NCBI GenBank assembly: GCA_037190845.1
Contig: JBBCJI010000003.1
Coordinates: 186,001 to 250,000 of the forward strand
Length of the DNA stretch: 64,000 nucleotides
From: JBEBVQ01 sp037190845
GTDB lineage: Bacteria; Bacteroidota; Bacteroidia; Chitinophagales; Chitinophagaceae
Reading direction: 5' to 3'
Shown here: piece after piece, positions 17,680-25,478 of the stretch
How positions within the stretch are numbered: the first letter of the stretch is position 1
Layout: each line of letters starts with the position of its first letter
Notes under the pieces: generated by a model
Database searches by the model: none
What the model was told of the DNA's origin: nothing
Seen by the model: only the letters and a program-made list of their open reading frames with translations
Translations under genes and position numbers: made by a program

Positions 17680-17700
17680 GGACAATCCTGCGTGATTGTC
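17675..17700. repeat. palindromic GGCAATC-type repeat supplying the bshB1 stop
   Basis: GTAGGGACAATCCTGCG followed by TGATTGTC, with 7-bp arms GACAATC/GATTGTC around CTGCGT. It is the same family as 661-688 and 3163-3224. Its TAG (17677-17679) is the stop codon of bshB1. Confidence 0.8.
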
Positions 17701-17724
17701 GCGGCTTTTCATCGCATCATAAGC

Positions 17725-18459
17725 ATGATCACAACCACCAAAGGCATCGTACTCCGTTCGGTAAAATATGGTGAAACGAGCCTGATCAGTACTGTGTTTA
17801 CATACAATGGCGGCGTTCAGTCGTTCATGGTACAAGGGGTGAGAAGTACGCGCTCGAAAAGCAACAAAGCGGTATTGCTCCAACCAGCATCGCTACTGGA
17901 TCTGGTGATCTACCAGAAACAGCAGAGCAACCTGCATCGCATCCGTGACATGCAGTTTGCACATATCTACCAGAAACTTCAGGAAGATATTGCGCGGAAC
18001 AGCATTGCGCTTTTCTCAGTGGAATTATTATTACGCCTGTTGCCGGAGAATGCGCCGCAGCCAGAGCTGTTCAGCATGGCTATGCATTATTTCACACGGC
18101 TCGACACTATGCACACCGCAGCAATTGCCAACTTCCCGTTGTACTTCCTGGTGCAATGCGGTCAGCGGCTGGGCTATGAGATACACGGATCATACTCCGA
18201 AGCCACTCCTCATCTCAACCTCCACGAAGGCGCTTTTACCACAACGCCTCCGACTATACTTCCTTTCGTGGAATTACATGCGGCAGATGCGCTCAGCCGC
18301 ATCATGCAGACAGAACAACCTGAAGAACTCGATAAAATAACGATGAATGCTGTGACACGCTTTCAGCTGATAGAATGGTATGTTTCGTTTCTCCAAAACC
18401 ATACCCAACACATGGGCAACATCAGATCATTGCATGTGCTGCAGGCTGTGCTGCATTAA
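17725..18459 (+). CDS. recO: DNA repair protein RecO
   Basis: 244 residues from the ATG at 17725 (MITTTKGIVLRSVKYGETSL), the canonical RecO N-terminal OB fold. An in-frame start at 17692 would begin inside the repeat tail and is unlikely. The chain has the OB domain (about 1-80, SFMVQGVRS), a helical middle and a C-terminal part without the four zinc cysteines seen in many RecO proteins. RecO anneals ssDNA and loads RecA with RecR. The last four bases of the gene overlap the end of the convergent small ORF at 18456. Confidence 0.92.
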   Translation: MITTTKGIVLRSVKYGETSLISTVFTYNGGVQSFMVQGVRSTRSKSNKAVLLQPASLLDLVIYQKQQSNLHRIRDMQFAHIYQKLQEDIARNSIALFSVELLLRLLPENAPQPELFSMAMHYFTRLDTMHTAAIANFPLYFLVQCGQRLGYEIHGSYSEATPHLNLHEGAFTTTPPTILPFVELHAADALSRIMQTEQPEELDKITMNAVTRFQLIEWYVSFLQNHTQHMGNIRSLHVLQAVLH

Positions 18460-18641
18460 CCCTCACTGCAACCGATAAAACGGAAGCCGCCATAAAAAAC
18501 GGCCAGCCAGATAAGCCCTTTTACTGTAAAAAATATAAACCCGCCTACTCCGATACGTTTCAGCCAGCGCACCATGCGATTCTTTCCTGATTGTGCCACT
18601 TCAGGTTCGGCAGATGGGATATTGTCCGTATTTTGTTCCAT
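18456..18641 (-). CDS. small single-helix membrane protein, unknown
   Basis: 61 residues. A polar N-terminus (MEQNTDNIPSAEPEVAQSG) is followed by basic KNRMVRWLKRIG and one hydrophobic helix (GGFIFFTVKGLIWLAVFYGGF), with a short tail FIGCSEG. Its stop overlaps the stop of recO in the convergent orientation (TTAA shared). Similar small ORFs beside recO occur in this group as far as I recall, but I know no function. Confidence 0.6.
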   Translation of the reverse strand: MEQNTDNIPSAEPEVAQSGKNRMVRWLKRIGVGGFIFFTVKGLIWLAVFYGGFRFIGCSEG

Positions 18642-18743
18642 AAACGAGTCGCAAATTTAAGGCTATTTTCCGATGCAAACGCACACTGCTCACGTATCAT
18701 TTTGCTTCACAACTATTTAACGTTAATTTTCCGTCAGATTACC

Positions 18744-20462
18744 ATGAGATACCTGCTTACATGTTTACTTACTTTGTCTGTCTGTTATTGCAGCGGGCAA
18801 ACCGCCCTGCCAAATCCGGACTACCCACAGGATTACTTCAGAAATCCGCTGAACATCCCCATTATGCTGGCCGGAAATTTCGGAGAATGCCGACCCGGAC
18901 ATTTTCATAGCGGTATCGACATCAAAACCGAAGGAAGAGAAAATCTGCCGGTATACGCTGCCGCGGAAGGATTTATTTCCCGGATAAAAATGGCCCGGGG
19001 CGGGTTCGGACATGCACTTTACCTGGATCATCCAAACGGTTACACCACGGTATATGCCCACCTGAATGATTTCGCACCGGCGATACAAAAGTATCTGCGC
19101 CAACAACAGTACGAACAGGAGAACTGGGAAGTAGATCTGACGTTATCTCCGGAACAGTTTCCGGTGAAGAAAGGAGCACAGATCGCCTGGAGCGGTAATA
19201 CCGGCGGATCTGCAGGCCCGCATCTGCATTTCGAAATACGCAACACGCAAACAGAACACCCGCTGAACCCACAATTGTTCGGATTTACGATTGCCGACAC
19301 TCGTGCGCCACTACCGCTCAAACTCGCAGTTTACACCAATCCGTTCACCAACATTTATCGCACCTCGCCACAGATTTTACCGCTTAAAAAATCAGGCGCA
19401 GACTACACGCCCGCAAATGGCGACACTATACTCATTCCCCTTTCTTCTGAAACAGGCATCGGCATCGAAGTAAATGATTTTATGAACGGCAGCACAAATA
19501 CCCTGGCGTTCTATACCGCGGAACTATACCTTGACGGGCTGTTGCAATCGCGGATACGACTGGATGATATCGGTTATGACGAAACCCGTTATCTGCACGC
19601 CTATGCGGACTATAAAACGCGGCATGAAAAAAGCAATTGGATACAATGTCTTTTCCGGCTCCCCGGCAACCAGTTAAGCTATGTTTATGATTCGCTGAAT
19701 GCCACCAAAGGACTGATCAACTCCACATCAGAAAACATCCGGGATATCCGCATCGTGATTACAGACGTTTATAACAACCAGAGCACCGTGCAGTTCTTCC
19801 TGAAAACAAACACATCAGGCGAAGCTCCTGCATCAGAAAGCTGCGATAACCTATTCCGTGCAGGACAGGTCAATAAATTCGAGACCAACAATCTTTCACT
19901 GTTGCTGGAAGACAACGCCCTTTATACGGATATATGTTTCGAAATGTCGAAGAGAGCAGATGCACAAAGCTTCTCCGATCGTTTTCGTGTGCATGATCCG
20001 GCGACTCCGGTACACAGTTTTTTCGATCTGAAGATCAAACCCGCCCGCCCCGTGCCTTTTAACCTGCAAGACAAAATAGTGATGCTATATCACGACGGGA
20101 AAAAAGAAACCGGATCAGGTGCAACAAAAGAAGCCAACGGCTGGTACAAAAGATCTGTACGCAGCTTTGGCACCTACCGATTGGCCGCAGACACCGTAGC
20201 TCCGCGCATTGTTTCGCTCAATGGCAAAACAAACGATCTCTCCGCCGCAAAGCAAATCCGCTTCCGCGCTACGGATAATATGACCAGCGTGAAAAGCTTC
20301 CGTGCTATGCTCAATGGGAAATGGCTGCTGTTTGAACAAAACGGGAACGATTTTTTCTATAAGTTTGATGAACGCTGTGCAAAAGGAAAAAATACGCTGA
20401 AAGTCACCGCGACGGACGAAAACGGGAATACAGCGGTACTATCCTATCCTTTTGTGCGCTAA
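18744..20462 (+). CDS. M23-family metallopeptidase (LytM-like), secreted
   Basis: 572 residues from the ATG at 18744, chosen for its signal peptide MRYLLTCLLTLSVCYCSGQ; a longer reading from 18591 adds 51 unlikely residues. The LytM/M23 domain has zinc ligands in GHFHSGIDIK (H55, D59) and in GPHLHFEIRN, with a roughly 50-residue insertion between them (YLRQQQYEQENWEVDLTLSP). The C-terminal approximately 330 residues are beta-rich, Ig-like (VNDFMNGSTNTLAFYTAELYLDG, LAADTVAPRIVSLNGK). It probably cleaves peptidoglycan cross-links in the periplasm. bcp begins 37 nt downstream. Confidence 0.9.
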   Translation: MRYLLTCLLTLSVCYCSGQTALPNPDYPQDYFRNPLNIPIMLAGNFGECRPGHFHSGIDIKTEGRENLPVYAAAEGFISRIKMARGGFGHALYLDHPNGYTTVYAHLNDFAPAIQKYLRQQQYEQENWEVDLTLSPEQFPVKKGAQIAWSGNTGGSAGPHLHFEIRNTQTEHPLNPQLFGFTIADTRAPLPLKLAVYTNPFTNIYRTSPQILPLKKSGADYTPANGDTILIPLSSETGIGIEVNDFMNGSTNTLAFYTAELYLDGLLQSRIRLDDIGYDETRYLHAYADYKTRHEKSNWIQCLFRLPGNQLSYVYDSLNATKGLINSTSENIRDIRIVITDVYNNQSTVQFFLKTNTSGEAPASESCDNLFRAGQVNKFETNNLSLLLEDNALYTDICFEMSKRADAQSFSDRFRVHDPATPVHSFFDLKIKPARPVPFNLQDKIVMLYHDGKKETGSGATKEANGWYKRSVRSFGTYRLAADTVAPRIVSLNGKTNDLSAAKQIRFRATDNMTSVKSFRAMLNGKWLLFEQNGNDFFYKFDERCAKGKNTLKVTATDENGNTAVLSYPFVR

Positions 20463-20499
20463 CCGGAATACTAATTATAACCGCTTAAAAATAAATACT

Positions 20500-20961
20500 A
20501 TGGCACTGCAACCAGGGGCGCAAGCGCCCGACTTCACGGTAAATGATCAAAATGGCAATCCTGTTTCCCTGCATGATTTCAAAGGGAAAAAGGTGGCGCT
20601 TTATTTCTATCCCAAAGACGACACACCGGGCTGTACGGCACAGGCTTGCAATCTGCGGGATAATTTTTCAGACATTCAGAAAAAAGGGATTATCGTATTG
20701 GGTGTCAGTACCGACAGCGATAAAAGCCACAAGAAGTTTGAAGACAAATACAAGTTGCCTTTTACCCTGTTGGCAGATACGGACAAAGACATTGTAGAAA
20801 AGTACGGTGTCTGGGGTGAGAAAAAATTTATGGGGAAAACCCACCTCGGCACAAATCGTACCACCTTCCTGATCAATGAGTCCGGGGAAATTGACCATAT
20901 CATTGAAAAGGTGGATACCAAGAATCATACGGAGCAGATACTGGAGGTGTGGGGGTTGTAG
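20500..20961 (+). CDS. bcp: thioredoxin-dependent thiol peroxidase (Bcp/PrxQ)
   Basis: 153 residues from the ATG at 20500 (MALQPGAQAPDFTVND); the longer frame from 20452 overlaps the previous gene. The atypical 2-Cys peroxiredoxin motif DDTPGCTAQACNLRD places the peroxidatic C45 and resolving C50 five residues apart, as in Bcp/PrxQ. It reduces hydrogen peroxide and organic hydroperoxides in the cytoplasm using thioredoxin. It follows the M23 gene by 37 nt. Confidence 0.94.
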   Translation: MALQPGAQAPDFTVNDQNGNPVSLHDFKGKKVALYFYPKDDTPGCTAQACNLRDNFSDIQKKGIIVLGVSTDSDKSHKKFEDKYKLPFTLLADTDKDIVEKYGVWGEKKFMGKTHLGTNRTTFLINESGEIDHIIEKVDTKNHTEQILEVWGL

Positions 20962-21040
20962 CCACCCTCATTTTCTGTTTCCCTCGATTTTCCAGGATTA
21001 TTAATACAGGTAATCCCAACAGGCACTCATTACATACTCA

Positions 21041-21676
21041 CTAAGGAATTGGTCTGGAGATGACCATATTAAACTTACCATTCGTAAGCAATGTCGTTGT
21101 TGTATAGTCGTGCATTACCGCTCTGCATGTGCCACTAATCACATATATATCACCAGCCATGAACCCCCAGTCATCTTTGGGCTCATGTTTTAAGTAGGTG
21201 ACTTTATCAATTTCTACGTAATAGTTGTGATCATTTGTGTCTTTTGAATAGAAGGGAGGTATATCATATGATTCAAGATAATACAACTCAGGTTTGATAT
21301 CGGTATCATCAAAATAAATTCTTTTTCCAGCAAGTGCTTTCACTTCCTGGTCAGATGGGTTATGATCAAACTTGAAAGACAGTCCTATAAAACGCCCAAG
21401 AGGATCTGCCGGGTCAACCTGATATCCACCTACTTCCAATTCATCATCTAATATATATTGAGGGAAGTTTGCATTAAAAGAATAATCTTTGCCACCGAGG
21501 TTGAAATTGAAATAATACGAGTTATTCGCCGGAGGATTAGGATTAGGGTTATTAGGAGGATTGTTCGTTCCGCCACCCGCTGACGGAGGAGGTGTGTTGG
21601 GTGTGGGTGTGTCTTTTTTACCACAGGAAATAATAGTGATAACAAAGGCTGCTATAAGGCAAACGTAAAATTTCAT
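21041..21676 (-). CDS. predicted lipoprotein with Pro/Asn-rich linker
   Basis: 211 residues from the ATG at 21676 (MKFYVCLIAAFVITIISC, lipobox cysteine). A low-complexity P/N/G linker (about residues 24-52) is followed by a beta-rich domain of about 150 residues (YYFNFNLGGKDYSFNANF, GLSFKFDHNPSDQEVKAL). No family recognised. The gene is AT-richer than its neighbours. It stands between the convergent bcp and ruvB with no obvious partner. Confidence 0.65.
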   Translation of the reverse strand: MKFYVCLIAAFVITIISCGKKDTPTPNTPPPSAGGGTNNPPNNPNPNPPANNSYYFNFNLGGKDYSFNANFPQYILDDELEVGGYQVDPADPLGRFIGLSFKFDHNPSDQEVKALAGKRIYFDDTDIKPELYYLESYDIPPFYSKDTNDHNYYVEIDKVTYLKHEPKDDWGFMAGDIYVISGTCRAVMHDYTTTTLLTNGKFNMVISRPIP

Positions 21677-21847
21677 GTTCCAATATTTAGGGTTCAATAT
21701 ACAAGCTTATTGTCACAAATAATAACTTGTGGAGGGTAATTATCTATCCAATGAGGCTTCCGGGAATGAACACTTACTTAATAGCTTCACAATAGAATAA
21801 TCATAGGGAGAATAACATTTGGGGTGTTTATTATTAGCTCTATATGA

Positions 21848-22876
21848 TTACCGGAACAACATATTATCGCTTCCCCGTCCACCCGTGCGTCCCAGGTGCT
21901 TATATGCCTTCTCTGTAGCTTCTCTCCCACGCGGTGTACGCATGATAAACCCCTCCTGGATCAGGAACGGCTCATATACCTCCTCGATCGTACCCGCTTC
22001 TTCACCCACCGCCGTGGCGATGTTATTGATACCAACAGGGCCACCTTTGAATTTATCGATCATTGTGGCCAGTATCTTGTTATCCATTTCATCCAGGCCG
22101 TTCTCATCAACATTCAAAGCCCGCAGACCATGTTCGGCAATGCCGAGGTCTACGACTCCGTTGCCCAGGACCTGTGCAAAGTCACGCATACGCCGCAGCA
22201 GCCCGTTGGCAATACGCGGCGTACCACGGCTCCGGCGGGCAATTTCCATAGCGGCATCGGAAGTTACTTTCACCTGCAACAAGTCTGCCGCACGCAGGAT
22301 GATCCGCTGCAATACATCTGCCGTATAATATTCCAATCGTGATTTAATGCCGAAACGGGAAAGCAGCGGAGCTGTAAGCAGCCCGGAACGCGTCGTAGCG
22401 CCCACCAGCGTAAACGGACTCAGGTTGATCTGTATGCTGCGCGCGGCAGGACCACTGTCTATCATGATGTCTATCCGGAAATCCTCCATAGCGGCATAAA
22501 GGTATTCCTCTACAACTGTGCTCAGCCGGTGTATTTCATCAATAAAAAGAACATCCCGCTCTTCCAGGCTCGTTAGCAGACCGGCAAGGTCTGCTGCTTT
22601 CTCGATGACGGGGCCACTTGTCTCTTTGATATTTACCCCCAATTCATTCGCTACAATACGCGATAGCGTTGTCTTACCCAAACCGGGAGGGCCGTGAAAT
22701 AATATATGATCCAGCGCTTCGCCGCGCAGGTTGGCAGCTTTGATAAAAATGCGGAGGTTCTCGATCAGCTGCGGCTGACCGGAGAAATCCTCGATTGTCT
22801 GCGGACGGATACTGTTTTCGTACTCCCGCTCCTGCGGCGTCAGATCATCTCCCTGTCGTACATGCGACTTTTCCAT
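21848..22876 (-). CDS. ruvB: Holliday junction branch-migration helicase RuvB
   Basis: 342 residues, the full length for RuvB. Walker A HGPPGLGKTTLSRIVA, Walker B LFIDEIHRL, sensor 1 LVGATTRSGLL and the C-terminal winged helix (GPVGINNIATAVGEEAGTIEEVYEPFL and TPRGREAT) are all present. RuvB is the hexameric motor that drives branch migration with RuvA before RuvC cleavage. No ruvA or ruvC is nearby. Confidence 0.97.
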   Translation of the reverse strand: MEKSHVRQGDDLTPQEREYENSIRPQTIEDFSGQPQLIENLRIFIKAANLRGEALDHILFHGPPGLGKTTLSRIVANELGVNIKETSGPVIEKAADLAGLLTSLEERDVLFIDEIHRLSTVVEEYLYAAMEDFRIDIMIDSGPAARSIQINLSPFTLVGATTRSGLLTAPLLSRFGIKSRLEYYTADVLQRIILRAADLLQVKVTSDAAMEIARRSRGTPRIANGLLRRMRDFAQVLGNGVVDLGIAEHGLRALNVDENGLDEMDNKILATMIDKFKGGPVGINNIATAVGEEAGTIEEVYEPFLIQEGFIMRTPRGREATEKAYKHLGRTGGRGSDNMLFR

Positions 22877-22918
22877 CTTGCTAAATTACTCAATATCCGG
22901 TTATCCGGAGAAGTAAGC

Positions 22919-24871
22919 TCAATGTTTCCACAATTTATGATACTGCTTCTGCCCTGCCGGGAACCGGAGCTCGAGCAGGTAAACTCCTTTTGCCAGATGC
23001 TGTGCGGATAATTCGGCTGCTGTGCCGGCAATATGCCGCCGCATGATCTCCCTTCCTGAAATATCCATCAGACGAAGCTCCGTACGCTCCGGCAGTAAAA
23101 CAATCCGCCACGCGGCAGTAGCCGGATTCGGATAAATAACAGGGTGGGGGGCAGGCAACAGGTTGAGATCAAGCAGTGTGGAATCATATACCACAGATTC
23201 CGTGTGCAGCAACCATCGGTTCGGATCCACCGCTACGCTATGCACTTCCCCCTGCCAGGGAAATGACCATGTCTGTTCCGGCTGATCCATATCAATCCGT
23301 ATCACCGTATCGCGACCGCTGCCGTTAAAACGGAGCTCAACAGGGATGGTGAATAAAGGAACAGAAGCTGGGACTGTAGTAACCTGCTTTATGTGCGTCA
23401 CAACACGTCCGTTCACCTGGTTCCAGCGCAGCTCAAAATGCGGATACCCTTCCCCATAAACCCATTGACGGAAAAAAGTATCCAGGTTCTTTTGTGTTGA
23501 CTGCTCCAGTGTCTTCTGCAGATCATTTGTTGTCGCCGTTCCGAAAGCATATGCCGCAAGATAATCCCGGATAGCCGGGAAGAAGAGGCTGTCGTTTCCG
23601 ATCGCATAGCGAAGTGTATGCAGGATGGCTCCTGCCTTGCTGTAGGTAAGCCTGCCATCGAACAAACGGTATATGTCTGCGGTATCTGTTACATATACGG
23701 AGCCGTCCATCTGTTCGTATACCCTGTTCTGCATCTGCTCCAGGTGGAGCATCGCCGCTTCTTCGCCTTTGAAATAATGGTTGGCGAGATATTCGCAATA
23801 AGTAGCAAAACCCTCGTTCAGCCACAGATCGCGCCATGACCCGCAGGTCACGTAATTACCGAACCACTGATGCGCCAGCTCATGTACCACCAGGTTGAAG
23901 TTAAAGCTGCGGAGTGTCGTCATTGTCTGATGCTCCATACCACCGCCCATGGGAGAAAGACAATGCCCGTATTTCTCTTTATAGAAAGGATACCGCCCCA
24001 GCATATCCGAAAAATAATTGACCAGCAGGGGCATGGAGTCAATGGCATCTTTATACAAGGGCAGCACCTCCGGGTGATCATAAATGTATTCCTGGAGCAG
24101 CATGCTGTCTGTGCTGTTGGCAAACTGCATATACCGGGCATATTCCAGATAAGGCGCTACGCTGGCAGAGATCAGGTAATAGTCCGTCGGGTAGCGGGTC
24201 TTCCATTCATAACGCTGATAGCCGTCAGACAGTGACGAGATATTTTGCAGCAATCCGTTGCTGCCCGCCTTTAGTCCCGGCGGTACGGTAATCCAGATAT
24301 CTGCGGAATCTATCTTATCCTGCAGGGATTGCTTGCAGGGCCACCAGTCCCGGGCAAAATACGGCTCACTCAATGTATAGGTAACCGGTATATCCCACCT
24401 GTCGTCCACAAGATGTGTAATGCCTTTGCCGATAAAATTACCACCGCTCTCCTGCACACCCTGGTAAAACACCTGCAGGGAAAATGCGCTACCCTGAAGC
24501 AATGGTGCAGGAAGCCCCACCTTCCGGATCCCGGCATCCGAATGCACCGGCAGTACAGCCCCGTTGACTTTTACAGAATCAATATGAAGCACATCCGACA
24601 GCTCAAATATCACCGTATCCAGCTGCAGCGCCACAACCGTTGCATTCGTTGTTACGTTCCCGTTTATACTGGCTGACAAATTAGTGAGGGCGATATCCAG
24701 GAGCACATGATGTACATCATATCCGTCAGCCAGACTGCTGCCATCAGCCGACATTTTTAAATAATGCCGCATCTTGTGTATTGCCGATGTGCATTGCGCA
24801 TCAGTGCGCTGTGCTGCATAGCAGAATAAAAATATCAGGCATAAACCCGGCCATCGCATATGTGTCGGCAT
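22919..24871 (-). CDS. M1-family aminopeptidase with T9SS sorting domain
   Basis: About 650 residues from the ATG at 24871 (MPTHMRWPGLCLIFLFCYAAQ; the ATG at 24859 is equally possible). The longer reading to 25030 runs through a divergent gene. It has an N-terminal beta-saddle domain, the exopeptidase motif as GGMEHQT (usually GAMEN), the zinc motif HELAHQWFGN and downstream glutamate WLNEGFATYCEYL. The C-terminal approximately 75 residues are a T9SS type A sorting domain (VIYPNPATAAWRIVLLPERT...GVYLLELRF). It is a secreted or surface zinc aminopeptidase, probably for peptide nutrition. The altered GxMEN motif (His for Asn) may change specificity. Confidence 0.88.
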   Translation of the reverse strand: MPTHMRWPGLCLIFLFCYAAQRTDAQCTSAIHKMRHYLKMSADGSSLADGYDVHHVLLDIALTNLSASINGNVTTNATVVALQLDTVIFELSDVLHIDSVKVNGAVLPVHSDAGIRKVGLPAPLLQGSAFSLQVFYQGVQESGGNFIGKGITHLVDDRWDIPVTYTLSEPYFARDWWPCKQSLQDKIDSADIWITVPPGLKAGSNGLLQNISSLSDGYQRYEWKTRYPTDYYLISASVAPYLEYARYMQFANSTDSMLLQEYIYDHPEVLPLYKDAIDSMPLLVNYFSDMLGRYPFYKEKYGHCLSPMGGGMEHQTMTTLRSFNFNLVVHELAHQWFGNYVTCGSWRDLWLNEGFATYCEYLANHYFKGEEAAMLHLEQMQNRVYEQMDGSVYVTDTADIYRLFDGRLTYSKAGAILHTLRYAIGNDSLFFPAIRDYLAAYAFGTATTNDLQKTLEQSTQKNLDTFFRQWVYGEGYPHFELRWNQVNGRVVTHIKQVTTVPASVPLFTIPVELRFNGSGRDTVIRIDMDQPEQTWSFPWQGEVHSVAVDPNRWLLHTESVVYDSTLLDLNLLPAPHPVIYPNPATAAWRIVLLPERTELRLMDISGREIMRRHIAGTAAELSAQHLAKGVYLLELRFPAGQKQYHKLWKH

Positions 24872-24940
24872 AACACATAAAGCTAAGCAAATATCATGAC
24901 ACGCTGCCGGAATGAGTCCGTGAATCCTTACCTTTACCCG

Positions 24941-25180
24941 ATGCCCGCCAATTTTTCCAAACCCATTACATTCGACGGACAAACCGTGCTTGCCGTGATC
25001 GTCCCGTCCCTGAAAAGAAACGGGATGCATTATGAGATCAACATCCAGGGGTTCCCCCGCTTCTTTATGGCCTGGTCGCCGCTGGGACGTTATGACGTGA
25101 TCAACGGGGCAGGGCTGAAGCTGCCGGACAACCTGGTATTGGCGGTGAACGATATACTGGAGTCGTCAGAAAGGGAATAA
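24941..25180 (+). CDS. conserved small protein, unknown
   Basis: 79 residues from the ATG at 24941 (MPANFSKPITFDGQ); an ATG at 24896 would add 15 residues. A compact alpha/beta-looking chain with YEINIQGFPRFFMAWSPLGRYD and a C-terminal helix LPDNLVLAVNDILESSE. It has no signal peptide, so it is probably cytoplasmic. It is divergent from the M1 peptidase. I do not recognise the family. Confidence 0.6.
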   Translation: MPANFSKPITFDGQTVLAVIVPSLKRNGMHYEINIQGFPRFFMAWSPLGRYDVINGAGLKLPDNLVLAVNDILESSERE

Positions 25181-25282
25181 CATCCTGCTGTTGTCCGATA
25201 AAAAACAGGGTTAATCCTTTATGTGGTTATTAGCCGTTAAACTGTGGTCAATATATGAAGCAATGCCTATTCCCTGTTTCAC

Positions 25283-25310
25283 CTGCTTTTTGTCTTGACA
25301 CAAAAAGCAG
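25283..25310. repeat. 11-bp perfect hairpin CTGCTTTTTGT
   Basis: Arms 25283-25293 and 25300-25310 are exact reverse complements around CTTGAC. It directly precedes the larger inverted repeat at 25327-25457 and appears to be part of the same element. Confidence 0.75.
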
Positions 25311-25326
25311 CAAAAAAGTCAAGGCT

Positions 25327-25457
25327 GGGATAAAAATGCTAAAAATGGCTTCATTCCGCTAAACAAATCCAAACTTGAACTCCGCTTCGCTACGTTCTTC
25401 GAACAGGGATTTGTTTTTAACGCTCCATTCCACCATTTTTTTAACGCATTTTTTCCC
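25327..25457. repeat. long imperfect inverted repeat (dispersed-repeat type)
   Basis: The left arm (GGGATAAAAATGC, AAAATGG, GCTAAACAAATCC; 25327-25370) pairs with the right arm (GGATTTGTTTTTAACGC, CCACCATTTTT, GCATTTTTTCCC; 25407-25457). A smaller hairpin around CCGCTTCGCTACG sits in the centre. With 25283-25310 it fills the 298-nt gap downstream of the PNGase-like gene, which otherwise shows no gene. Similar sequences recur in other Bacteroidota genomes as far as I recall. A terminator or mRNA-end role is possible. Confidence 0.75.
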
Positions 25458-25478
25458 AAGGCCGGGCTACTACATTTT

